A stretch of 64,000 nucleotides of DNA from positions 28,158,581 to 28,222,580 of the forward strand of contig OY986966.1 in the NCBI GenBank assembly GCA_963920575.1, in the 5' to 3' direction. The notes beneath the pieces are model-generated. The model was not told the origin of the DNA. It was given only the letters and a program-made list of their open reading frames with translations, and made no database searches. Position numbers and translations under genes: made by a program. The stretch comes from Narthecium ossifragum (taxonomy: Eukaryota; Streptophyta; Magnoliopsida; Dioscoreales; Nartheciaceae). Below are positions 11,201 to 21,950 of this stretch, in pieces; positions within the stretch are counted from its first letter, which is position 1, and each line of letters starts with the position of its first letter.

Positions 11201-11802
11201 TTTCCATCAATATTATAATTACCTTAGCAAATGATAAATCCAGAGAGCATACGCCAAATTAAGGTATAAAAACATAGCTGATACTGTAATTTATGACTAA
11301 GATCTGGTAACAAGGAACAGAGGCAAATCCAGAAAGACAAGACCATTTTGAAAATGGAGGAAAACCCTATCAAAAGCCTATCAAGGTATTAAATTACATT
11401 CATAACATGCATAATGCCTCTCAAGTGCAACAAAGAAGCTTCAAAAACCTACTGGCATTATTAGTTTCTCACTACTCTTGATTTGGTGACATATACATAG
11501 TTTTTAAGAACAAAACATACAGCCTAAATGACAGACAAAAGAAACAGAAAATTAGGAAGCAGGGAGTTAATCTTGCAATAAATATCACAAGGAAACAAAG
11601 TAAAAGAGCAACAAAAGAGTAAGGGTGCAGAGAAAACTTCATGTGTTTCCTTGAAACCTACCCCAAGAACATACACGACCCCATCAGAGAAGCAAGCAGA
11701 GTGCCCCCATCTCTCCGAAGGGTTGAATCCCACCATCTTTGGGTACAGCCACATTGCCTTCCTCCTCTTCACGCCCTCCACACCACCACCCAGTGATCCC
11801 AT
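8281..11802 (-). CDS. Six-kelch-repeat protein with plant-specific C-terminal domain
   Basis: Nine coding exons on the minus strand: 11802-11662, 11048-10521, 10420-10355, 10257-10091, 9809-9656, 9560-9506, 9413-9034, 8942-8838 and 8565-8281. Together they give 1881 nt, i.e. 626 residues plus TAG, with no internal stop. Residues about 30-350 form six kelch repeats, each with a His-Ser/Thr-Ala and Gly-Gly signature (RWGHSA, MRDSHSA, PRESHTA, PRDSHTA, VRAGHSA, GRFSHTA), predicting a six-bladed propeller for protein binding. The following part holds HPNGRYNISMCKMF, a basic KRRK patch, a Gln/Ser-rich linker and the block DVRGTVDGAFDSGYLM...FRGVLFAPGPGF shared with other plant kelch proteins. The start has a good context (AAGATGG). 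The third intron uses a GC donor (AAG|GCAAGT at 10355/10354). Molecular role is not known from sequence; rice GPA3-like trafficking factors are one possibility, unproved. Confidence 0.9.
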
Positions 11803-13200
11803 CTTCCCCAGGAACAACACAGCCAACCAGCAACAAAGAACAAAGAAAATAACCCAACTTTAATAAACTCGCTCCTAGCCTCCTCCCAAAAGATTCAATC
11901 ACTCCAACACCCACCCAACCTCTGATAAGATTGGTAGGAAACAAAGAAGGCAAGTGAGCCATCACCCATCAGCATCTGATGGACAGGAAAAGACTGGTGC
12001 TTTCATGTCCAACTCACTGTGCCAACCAACAAGGAGCAGATTGAGATTGGTGACTAGAACCCACACTGTTCTCAACTTTTAGCACAAAAACTCAAATCAC
12101 TCTTTGAGTGCAAAGGCTAGTTTTCAAACTACCACTTAGGCCATTGAGGAATGTTGAGTGTCTGTAGTGATGTAATAACATGGGATGGGGGACTGTGTTG
12201 TTGACACGCAGCCATGGAGCTAAGAACAAACGATACTATTGCATGGGAATGTGTGTAGGAGTTCACTCTAAGCCAGCTCTCCTCTGCTTTCTTTTTCCCA
12301 CCACTTTAAGCTTGTCTGACTAAATATGATGGATGGGGGGGGGGGGGGGGCATTGGGGTTTGAGACGTGATGGGAGGTGTGTTTCTGGGGTTTGGTGGTG
12401 TGGGTTTTCAAGAGACGGGCACCTTTCTTTTCCTCTTCTTTTTTTTTGTGGGTTTTTTTATATGCTCTGTTTTGAACTTAACTTTTCTTGGGGGTGAGGT
12501 TTGTGGGAGTTTGGGTCATCCGGGGGTATTGGGATTGGTGGACAGGGAGGAAGGTCTCACCTGTTTGGGTTATCAATGGAAGGGAAGGGGGTTCTTTAAT
12601 TGATGTGGATCTGGAGGGGTCTCTTCTCAAGATAGAGGCATGAGGGCTATGCCCCTGTATTTTGATAATGTTTTGGGTGCTTAAATCTATGGGGTTGTCT
12701 GGGGAAGTGAGAAGCCCTCTCCTTGCTTTGGTTCTCGAGGAGTTTGCGTTCTAATGTGGGAGTTAATTTATTAACTCTTCTCTTCTTCACGTCCCTTTTT
12801 CTAATCTAATAACACGAGTCCAAGAAGATGACCTGACTTTGATTGAATGCAGTCAGGTATTGCCACTGGGTCTTGCTTTCAAGCAGGGGTCTTCGGGCAA
12901 AAAGTCTTATTCAAATCGAATTTTCGCTTCTATCTCATTAATGTTAGCTCTATATCGCGAGAAAATATTTATAATTTCAATCTTTACATTTCCATCGATA
13001 CATTATGTAATTTTATTAGCAAATACGTATATCCTGTTTATCAACTGATAATAGTTTGATATAAAGACAGTAACATACTTTCATTTTCTTCGATTGGAGA
13101 TTATGATGTTTGTGTCCTATAAAATGTAAAAATTGTATGGATAAATTCGGCAGAAATGCTTTCAATTCAATAGTGAAAGATAATCATCGAAATACATAAC
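11803..13200. other. Upstream region of the kelch gene, no gene seen
   Basis: It must contain the promoter and leader of the minus-strand kelch gene. A run of 16 Gs lies at 12335-12350, about 530 bp upstream of the start codon (a C run on the coding strand), followed by G-rich sequence to about 12700. Open frames here are short, low-complexity and unlike any protein I know. Confidence 0.4.
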
Positions 13201-13561
13201 TGAAAATTATACCAGGAACACGGGCCACGTGCCCCACACTAGTCATCCTTATATGATAGCAATGTAGTTATTTCATTGTCCTATTGTCACTCCTTTATCT
13301 TATGTGGCACCTGACATTCTACATGGCATCCTATATGGCTTGTGTGATTGATTAGAGGTAGTGGATGGGTGGTTGATTAGGAGTAGTAGGTGGGTGGTTA
13401 CCCTACCAGGTGGTAGGGGGCACCACTAGTTCTTATATATAACATGAGTTTTTGTGCAGTAGAATGCTAATAATTGGAGGGGAAAAAAAAGGAAAAAACA
13501 ATGGTCAATTTTTTATGAGTTCTGATTTGGGTACATGCAACGTAGGCATGTACCTAAATCA

Positions 13562-13610
13562 CCACCGTTGGATTGAACCGGGCACGCATCCCGGTTCAAT
13601 CCAACGGTGG
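13562..13610. repeat. Perfect foldback (21-bp arms), copy 1
   Basis: Arms 13562-13582 and 13590-13610 are exact reverse complements (CCACCGTTGGATTGAACCGGG-type, 21 nt) around the 7-nt loop CACGCAT. A near-identical foldback occurs at 58244-58288. Sequence outside the arms (TGATTTGGGTACATGC at about 13520) is also shared, so this is a dispersed element rather than a chance palindrome. Confidence 0.85.
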
Positions 13611-13694
13611 AGACGTATACGGATCTTTTTCCATTTTTTATTGTTTATACTAGCGAGAGTCTCGTGAGGAGCACAGAATCTAACGGCGGTACGT

Positions 13695-13800
13695 CGTGAC
13701 TACGCTGCTGCTGCTGCCGCGCGAGCTCTCGTTCTCCGTGCTCTACTTTCTTGGGGCGTCGCGCGTATTAAGGGCACCAGCAGCGGCAGCGTAAGTCACG
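13695..13800. repeat. Imperfect GC-rich inverted repeat
   Basis: CGTGACTACGCTGCTGCTGCTG at 13695-13716 pairs with 13778-13800 (reading inward CGTGACTTACGCTGCCGCTG...) with one extra base and one mismatch, leaving a spacer of about 60 nt. It lies 85 bp from foldback copy 1 and may be an end of a larger unrecognised element. Confidence 0.5.
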
Positions 13801-14132
13801 GGGAATCCCGGCGACGCGACGCGATGCGGTCCACTGGTGGGGATGGATGGATGTTCGATCCATACTTCGGTTCCCGCGACGACATCGGTACTCGAGATCA
13901 TCAGCTACCAAACAAGACCGCTAGTCAGTCAGTTAATACTACTATATTCGGTCCCAGGGAGCAATCAAGGATACATTTGGATTTGAGAATAGATAAGCTC
14001 ACGTAGGGGATAACATACCTTTTTATGTTACGACAACTTTACATGATATATATCTATTATGTAATAGGGGTTAATTGATGTTAGGTCATTCAGATGAAAA
14101 TATTTAGTGATCGTATCTTTTTCTTAAGTCAT

Positions 14133-15600
14133 TTAATGCATAATATTTTTTTATTATTAAAATGCTATTTTAATATTTCCAATATATTCCAGTGACTATT
14201 CATATTCCCAATGAAAAGTAAGTTACTTTCCATGATTACGAAAAGTAACTTGTGTTCTTGGTGATGAAATCGTTGAAAATAACTTGAATTACTTTCCAAA
14301 TTAAAACAATGGAAAGTAACTAGTGGAAAACAACTTAAGTTTCGATTATGAAATCATGAAAAGTTTGTGAGTTACTTGCAAAATTTAATTAATGAAAAAT
14401 TGTTACATTACTTTTCACAAGTATTATAAATTACTTTCCATAATCTAGATTTTAGTACTGTTAATTGCGAAAATGAACTTGAGTCAGAACATATACTATT
14501 TTCATAATCTATATTACTTTCCGTAGTCTACATACTATTTACTTTTCAAAACAAAAAAAGAAAAAAAGAAAAGAAGGACGTCGGGGACAGGGAGCCGCTT
14601 CTCCACTCCGTGGCGGCGGCGGGGAGCTGAGGATCGGCGTCCGATGGCGAGATCGAGGAAGGAGGTGGTCATGAGGGGGGCGGCGAGATCGGGGAAGGAA
14701 ATAAATGACGAGCTGGGTCGACGACGATGGGGTCTGGATTGGTGACAATCTGGGTCGACGGTGAGCTGGATCGACGACGACGAGATGGCGATTGGGTAGA
14801 CGACGATGGGGGCTGGAGGGCCACCAATGTCATTTCAATATTTTATATAATTAATGTATAATATTTTTTATTATTAAAATGTCATTTCAATATTTCCAAC
14901 ATATCCCAGTGACTATTCATATTCCCAATGAAAAGTAACTTACTTTTCACGATTACGAAAAGTAATTTGTGTTCTTGGCGATGAAATCGTTGAAAATAAC
15001 TTGAGTTACTTTCGAAATTAAACCAATAGAAAGTAACTAGTGAAAAGCAACTTGAGTTTCGATAATAAAATCATGAAAAGTTTGTGAGTTACTTTTAAAA
15101 TTTAATTAATGGAAAGTAACTTGAGATACTTTCCAAAATTGTTACATTACTTTTCACAAGTATTATAAATTACTTTCCATAATCTAGATCTTAGTACAGT
15201 TAATTGTGAAAATGAACTTGAGTAATAACATATACTATTTCCATAATCTATATTACTTTCCATAGTCTACATACTATTTACTTTTCAAAAAAAAAAACCT
15301 TAGAAAAAGAAGGACGTCGGCGACGGGGAGCCGCTTCTCCACTCCGTGGCAGCGACGGGGAGCCGCTTCTCCACTCCGTGGCAGCGACGGGGAGCCGGGG
15401 ATCGACGTCCGACGGCGAGATCGAGGAAGGAGGTGGCCGTGAGGGGGACGGCGAGATCGGGGAAGGAAATAAACGACGAGCTGGGTCGACGGCGAGCTGG
15501 ATCGACGACGACGGGGTCTGGATCGGTGACAAGCTGGGTCGACTGTGAGCTGGATCGACGATGACGAGATGGGTCGACAACGACAGGGGCTGGGGGGCGC
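14133..15600. repeat. Tandem duplication of a ~0.72 kb unit (AT-rich half plus GC-rich half)
   Basis: Copy A (about 14133-14849) and copy B (about 14850-15600) share the same order. First comes an AT-rich part full of GAAAAGTAACTT/TTACTTTCC motifs. Then an A-rich linker leads to a GC-rich part beginning GAAGGACGTCGG, with GACGGCGAGATCG and GACGAGCTGGGTCGAC blocks. Offsets between matching landmarks are 717, 736 and 768 bp, growing because copy B has extra bases, including a perfect 32-bp internal tandem duplication at 15324-15355 and 15356-15387. A run of 12 Gs ends copy B (15627-15638). No intact gene is encoded. Confidence 0.75.
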
Positions 15601-16759
15601 CGATGGGGGGTGCAGGTGGGGGTTTTGGGGGGGGGGGGTATTTTGGTCCACTAGTTCTATGGTGACCTATGGTGACCTAGTGCCCCATCATATTTTCTTT
15701 CAGCCCCTGCTGACCCTTCTCCCTATATAATATCAGTTTTTCATAAATAAATAAAAACTATGCATGCGTGGCATGCACACGTGACATAGGATTGTAACAA
15801 AATAAATAGAGAGATGATAATGTGGGAGGCACATGGACCCATTTGCTAAGTCATATGTCATTTCACAACCAATTTCTGACGTGTTGCATACATGGCATAA
15901 GGTTAGTTAGTAGAGAGAGAATGGGTGGGTGGCTAGCCGTGCATGTGACACGGGATCCACCTACTATATTATAAAATCAATTTTTATGATTCACAATCTG
16001 ACATGTGACAACTGAGTCGTAAAGAGGGGAGGAGAGAGGGGGCACTTGGGGTTGGTGGTTACCCGTGTCAGATGGCACGGGTCCACCTAGTACTTCCATA
16101 AGTAAAAAGTGTTTGGTTGGTTATCATACATAAGCTATGAGATAAATCTCATGAATAACCACATTTTGATGCAAAATATCAAAACCACCCTTATTTTATT
16201 TCATACTTTTGCTTACTAATTATTCATGTCAATGATATTGTATTGCTTTATTAATTACCAAAGTTAGATTAAAAGGTCAAAATATAATATATTATATTTA
16301 ATAATTTAGTTATTATATGAAAATATGGGAATGGATGTGGTTGGAGGCTGAAAACTCACTAGAGCTTGATCAGTAAGGAACCTCGCAAGAGATCAGGACC
16401 AACGGAAGGAGGGGTCGCCTGGGTTGGGAAGGATCTGGTTGTTGGGTGGCGTAGCATGCGCATTTAGTAGGTGTTACTATCAAAATTTGGCATATTTCAA
16501 TGGTCAAAATGTGGGTCAAAATTGGGACATAGGACCCAACCAACACTGATCATGGATGACAACCGCTATAGATCATTGTGGGTAAAGTGGAGAGCAACCG
16601 TCAAAGATCTTGGGATCATAGGAAGGCAACCGTCAGAGGTCATGGGATCATGAGAAGTTACTTGTTTGAGAGGTTTTATAAATGTCTGATGGAAAAAGAT
16701 GATTAGAGCACGAACCGAACAACTCTATCAATGAATTCTTCTTTTATTCCTATTGTGTC

Positions 16760-16923
16760 TTCTACTTAGGAGTAGTGTAAACAGTTATTCTTCTACTTAG
16801 GAGTAGTGTAACAAGTATTCTTTCTACCTAGGAGTAGCGTAGTCTTACTCTACATAGGAGTAGGAGTAATCATTAATCTACCTAGGAGTAGGAGTAGTCT
16901 CTGACCTTCCATAGGAGTAGCCA
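16760..16923 (+). repeat. Short tandem array of CTACTTAGGAGTAG-type units, possible LTR remnant
   Basis: About six diverged units of 28-31 bp, each containing CTACnTAGGAGTAG or CATAGGAGTAG, run head to tail. Such arrays occur near the 3' end of some plant LTR retrotransposon repeats, and the flanks (16330-16740 and 16925-17060) look like degenerate repeat sequence. I saw no protein-coding domain, primer-binding site or paired LTR, so the LTR assignment is only a guess. Confidence 0.4.
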
Positions 16924-17469
16924 CAACCATAACATAGACTTAGATTTAAAAATCCCAAAAGTCCTCTTAATTGAGGCACGGTAAAACCCATCATCCTTCT
17001 GATCTCCCTCACAGTTGGCACACCCCAAGTGCATGGCGACCACGCGCCCATCGTCGACGCATTTCTATTTTTGTTATCTTTTCAGGTAACAGTAGATTGG
17101 TGGTTGTGGGTTTTGAGAGATGAAGATGACGACCAGGCGGTCCTTGGTGACCCTCCGGGATATTGGGGACGCCAGGCTGGTGTTCCCAGGAGAAGGGGAT
17201 GGAGAAGGGAGCGACGGCAGAGGAGACTGAGGAGAAAGAGGAACGAGTGGAATGAGAGGGAGATGGGCGGAGGGAGGAAGAGAGATTGTTGGTGGAGCTA
17301 GATCCATTTCGGTGGTGACGAGGGGTCTTTCTCGGCGACGGAGGAGATCAGAGAGGGAGAGGGGGGGGGGGGGGGGGAGGGTTTCAGGGGATTAGAAGAT
17401 AAATGCAAGTAAATAGCGCGAAAGGCAATGGTAACTTGGTCAAATAACTAGAGTTATATAAGGCTACCT

Positions 17470-17669
17470 NNNNNNNNNNNNNNNNNNNNNNNNNNNNNNN
17501 NNNNNNNNNNNNNNNNNNNNNNNNNNNNNNNNNNNNNNNNNNNNNNNNNNNNNNNNNNNNNNNNNNNNNNNNNNNNNNNNNNNNNNNNNNNNNNNNNNNN
17601 NNNNNNNNNNNNNNNNNNNNNNNNNNNNNNNNNNNNNNNNNNNNNNNNNNNNNNNNNNNNNNNNNNNNN
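17470..17669. other. Assembly gap (200 Ns)
   Basis: An exact run of 200 Ns. The round number suggests a placeholder of unknown true length. It is preceded by a 17-G run (17361-17377) that may have stopped the assembly. Confidence 0.99.
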
Positions 17670-17814
17670 CCGCCGATCTTGCTGCTGTCCCCCCGTCGCC
17701 GATCCCGCTCTGTCGCCGATCCTCAGTCGGTGAACGACGACCACCCTGACAATTCTGTGACCAGTCTCCGGCGCTCAACGCCTGCCTCGCGTAGGACTAT
17801 TTTTTTTTTAAATT

Positions 17815-19250
17815 ACTTTTTTTGTAGTAAAATATTGGTAGTTACTTTACAATTCCTATGAAGTAACTACCAATATTTATAGTTACTTTCCATAAATAGT
17901 AGTTACTTTACAGAAAATTTTTATAATAACTTCTTAGAAAAGTTTTTAAAAACTTTTTGTAGATACTTCTCAAAAACTTTTTGTACCAATTTTTATAGTA
18001 ATTATTTGTAGTTACCTCCCAGAAAATTATAAAGTAACTACCAATAATTTTGGAAGTAACTACCAAAATTTGTAGTTACTTCCTAGAAATTGTAAAGTAA
18101 CTACCAATATTTGGTAGGAAAAGGGTAGGAAAATTGGAAATAACGAGCAATATATGTAGTTATTTCCCAAAAACTGTAATATAAAAATACTTCAAACTAT
18201 TTATAAAATGTATATTTATTAAATATTGGAATTACTTTACAATATTTTTGGAATAACTACCAATATTTGTAGTTACTTTTCCATAATTTGTAGTTACTAT
18301 TCCAAAAAAAAGGTAGGAAAACTGGGAAGTAACTACAAATATTTGTAGTTACTTCCCATAAATTATAATTACTTTCCAGTTTAAGCGGTAATTACTTTAC
18401 AAAAAAACTGTAATTATTTCACACTTTAACTGGTAGTTACTTTCCATTCAAACTGGTATTTACTTGCCAATTAAACTGGTAGTTACTTCACAGTTAACTG
18501 GTAGTTACTCCCCAATTAAACTGGTAGTTACTTCCCATTCAAACTGTTATTTACTTGCCAATTTAACTGATAGTTACTTCACAGTTAACTAGTAGTTTTT
18601 TTTTTTTTTTTTAGTTGAGCCAAAAGGCGAGTAACCAAGTAGAATTACAAATCCATCCCAAGAGGAGGCATCAAGCCATCCTTAGAAAACCAAGAAAAAT
18701 CAGAACAAGATGCTTTGCATCGCCTTGCCAAAGCATATGCTCGATGAACGGTCTCTCGTGGTACTGCAACCACCACAACTGAATCAAGCTTCAGCATTTC
18801 CGCCCCAAGCAGTTTGAGCAACACATTCCACCTCTGCTGGCCATAGTCTGCAACCCACCAAAATTTTGACGGTGAACTTAGAATTAGATTCAATGAAAAT
18901 CCGCTTGTAACCATATTCAGCAGCCCAAGTAAATTGGTAGTTAACTGTAGTTACTTCCCATATAAATTGGTAGTTACTCCCCAATTAAACTAGTAGTTAC
19001 TTCCCACAAATTGTAATAGAAAAATGCTTGAAACTATTTGTAGCTACTTTTCAATGCTCGTAGTTACTTTCCCATTTTGATAGTTACTTTCCCAATATTT
19101 CGTAGGTACTTTACAATTTTCTCCATTTTGGTAGTTACTTCCCATATTTGATACTTACTCCCCAATATTTAGTAGTTATTTTCATTATTTTGTAGTCAGT
19201 TTTCAATATTTGGTAATCACTTTCCAATATTTAGTAATTACTTAAAAAAA
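17815..19250. repeat. Array of AGTTACTT-type motifs (subterminal-repeat-like)
   Basis: Dozens of copies of GTAGTTACTTCCCA / AACTGGTAGTTACTT and their reverse complement AAGTAACTACCA lie at irregular 20-60 bp spacing. Some are locally regular, for example ACTGGTAGTTACTTCC units between 18420 and 18600. The array is broken by a LINE fragment. The same core (AAAAGTAACTT/TTACTTTCC) fills the AT-rich halves of the duplication at 14133-15300 on the other side of the gap. Dense short motifs of this kind are typical of subterminal regions of CACTA-type and related DNA transposons; the family is not established. Confidence 0.55.
18598..18950 (-). mobile_element. 5'-truncated LINE (L1-type) 3' end with RNase H-like fragment
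   Basis: On the minus strand the fragment begins near 18950 and ends in a poly(A) tail (poly-T at 18598-18612 on the plus strand), as expected for target-primed reverse transcription. Two overlapping minus-strand frames encode pieces of the RNase H-like domain at the end of plant L1 ORF2: AAEYGYKRIFIESNSKFTVK in one frame, then VVAVPRETVHRAYALARRCK in the other. The frame is therefore shifted and the piece is dead. AGTTAACT-like sequence occurs on both sides and could be the target duplication, but it is hard to separate from the surrounding motif array. Confidence 0.6.
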
Positions 19251-21950
19251 AATTCCGCAAAATTTCTATATTCCATTAATTTTTCCTAGTTTTATGCAAT
19301 TTTCCCTATTTTTCACATATTTTCCTATTTCCCATTAAATTTTTCTACTTTTTAGTAATTTCCTTTTTTACCGTTAATGGCTGCTCCAAAAAAAAATTCC
19401 AATTTTTTTATTTTCCGGTATTTTTTTTATACTTTTCTACCATTTTCCTCATTTTCCCAGCAATTTTCCTATTTTTGCTATTTTCCCTCTAATTTTTAGT
19501 ATTTTTTTTACTTTTAATGTCCCCATTAATGCATGCATCCAGCCATAAAGTGGATGCATGCATGCCTTTTCTGTATTGGGAATAGGTGTATATATTCCCG
19601 ACCACTTCAATTAATGCCAACCAACTAATTCAAAAACTATCCATCCATCTCCTATTTTAAAAAATTCATAAAGAGTATTTTAGAGATAAAAAAGTACAGC
19701 TGTTTAGAAAAGAGACTAAATGCTTTAAAATCTTTCAAGTAGACTAAATAGTAAACATCTTCTCCCAAAGAGACTAAACGACAATTTTCCCTTTATATTT
19801 CGTGATATGTATGGTGAAATTATTTTCAGTCATGAAATGTCAATACTGCTGTCTTATTATGTTGTACTCAAGCAAAAAATGTGTTTTAGTTTTTTGTTTG
19901 GAAGGTGGCTAATTATAGATTTGAACAATGTCGAGAAATCATCCTAGAATCTTGAAAGAATATACCATGAAAAAATAGTAGATTAACTATTTATCTGTTT
20001 ATCCATTTACCTGTTAATCCGTTAAAAAATAGTAGATTAATAGACGAGTTAGAAGGGTATGCAAAATTAACGGGTCGGGTCCGCACCCATTTACATGTAA
20101 CCCGGTCCTTTGCACACCCTAAGGTCCCTGCCAAGAAAAAATCAACGTAAATAAATAGTGATAACCAGACCAACGGCATCGGAGCTGGTCTATTGACTCT
20201 CACGTGACATCACTATCTGAAAGGAAAAAGCTAATGTAATTTGTATTGCCGCGTCACTCAATCTAGAGATTTCCCTCAACCCGGAGGACCACATTAATTT
20301 CTTCGACTGGTGGTGATGGTGATGCTACGAGTTCAGATCGGTCAAGTCCCCTCAATCCTCTGTTCACTTATATCCATTTTTTAAAGTTGTCATTGATGGC
20401 CACTAAACTCATAGCACCATATACAAACCTTCTTTCTTACTCGCTGGCATTAACCCTACCCTATCAGTGGTGTCCACAGTCCACTTGAGCTTTTGATTCA
20501 AAGATGGAAAAATGATTTGCATCCTTTACCTTACCGTCTATGCGCCACCAATATATTGGGTGAATTGGGGGGTTGCTGGCGAGGGATTTTGGGTTGCCCC
20601 TTGTGTCCGAAGCAATCATGACCCACCCACTTGAGAGTGTTATAATTAAGAACAACCATTTTTTTTTCGTTTATTAAATAAACCTGAGGGCCGGATAAGA
20701 ACAGCCGTTTGATTTCCATTAAATTTGTATTGAAGTTTAAGGTCTCGTTTGATATTGTGTTAGTATATTCTGAAATAAGAGATTTTGGATAAGAAAAATG
20801 TGAATATAATAATAATTATTATTTAAATAAGAAAAAAATAAAATGATATTGATAAATGGAAAAAATAAATGAATAATAATTATTTAAAATAGGAAAAAAT
20901 TTAATAAAAATAAGTATGAAAATAAAGAGATTATTTGTCTCTTATTTCCGTAACAAATCGAAAGAGACACCTGACCTCGGACGCCATACAATTCCCCACC
21001 AGACACCGCGGGTCCCACGCTCGCTGGCTCATCCCAATTGGACATCAACCAACCATGTAATCTCATCCATTGAATGGACTAATTGGACGTCTCTGATGCT
21101 AACCGAGCCGAGCCGAGCCGGAGACCCAGTGGGCCAATGGGCTGGGTGCGTCAGCCTTTTCCTTTCCTGGGAACCTCCGACGGGTATCTGGTGCTTTAAT
21201 CTCGACTATAAACAGTAACGACCTCGACTGCAGACTTGGACCCGATGGATGCGACGTCTGACGTGACGGACTCCCATTGGAGGCCCCTGTCCTAGTGCTC
21301 ATCAGTCCTCGCCACGTCGGATTTGATTGACGGGTGGGCTGTTGGTGTCGCGTCGCCTCCCGTACGTCTTACAATTGCTCTCACGTGCGGTGTCGATTCC
21401 TTATTGGGTCCCTAGTGGACGTGAAGGGATGGGTGACTGATGTGTTTTCTCGGAATGCACCCGGATTGGGACCCACGAAAGTGACCGAGAAATTGTACAC
21501 TTTGACACTACTGGTCCACGTGGCACCTGTTAGGCTGGAGATTCTAGGCCCAAGATGGCACCTGTTAGGCTGGAGATTCTAGGCCCAAGAGCAGCCCTAA
21601 AGTAATCGCTGATCCCTTTGGGCCGATTTGGCCAGCTCGTGGGCCAATTTCGAACGTTGATCTAGTCGGTTTGCATGCGAGTAAGAACTCTTTACTTAGC
21701 CGTACGCGTAAGCATATACGACGATGTTTATGGTTACCCACATGAGAGCAACGGTCATATATCCCAGAGGCCCAAGCCTGATGAATAAATAAGCCCATGG
21801 GGCCCTTTGCAAATCATTTGGGTCCTTCACTAGTAGAGGGGTTACTTGGTTAGGGTTCTAGACTTCTACCCCGGAAGAGGAGATTCTTCATCTCCGTTTC
21901 CCGCGAATTTTCCACCACCTCTCAAGATCTCATCTCCGGGTTCTGGATCG
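19251..21950. other. Intergenic to NOMO promoter; no gene, one perfect 35-bp duplication
   Basis: The first half is AT-rich repeat-like sequence. From about 20950 the base composition rises and the stretch probably holds the NOMO promoter and leader. A 35-bp unit (starting TGGCACCTGTTAGGCTGGAG) is repeated perfectly in tandem at 21521-21555 and 21556-21590, about 360 bp before the NOMO start codon. No open frame here resembles a known protein. Confidence 0.45.

Noticed and set aside
12367..12603. 78-codon frame upstream of the kelch gene
   Set aside because: Low-complexity G/T-rich sequence in the promoter; no domain.
15274..15651. Pro/Arg-rich frames in the tandem duplication
   Set aside because: Products of GC-rich repeats; frames differ between the two copies, so no conserved protein.
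16760..16923. Regularly spaced short repeats resembling a CRISPR array
   Set aside because: Plant nuclear DNA, diverged units without unique spacers, no cas genes; better seen as a retrotransposon-type array.
17029..17307. Plus- and minus-strand frames before the assembly gap
   Set aside because: Arg/Glu and Pro/Ser low complexity; no recognisable domain.
20740..20945. AT-rich stretch starting GGTCTCGTTTGATATTG, MITE-like
   Set aside because: No matching inverted right end or target duplication could be found.
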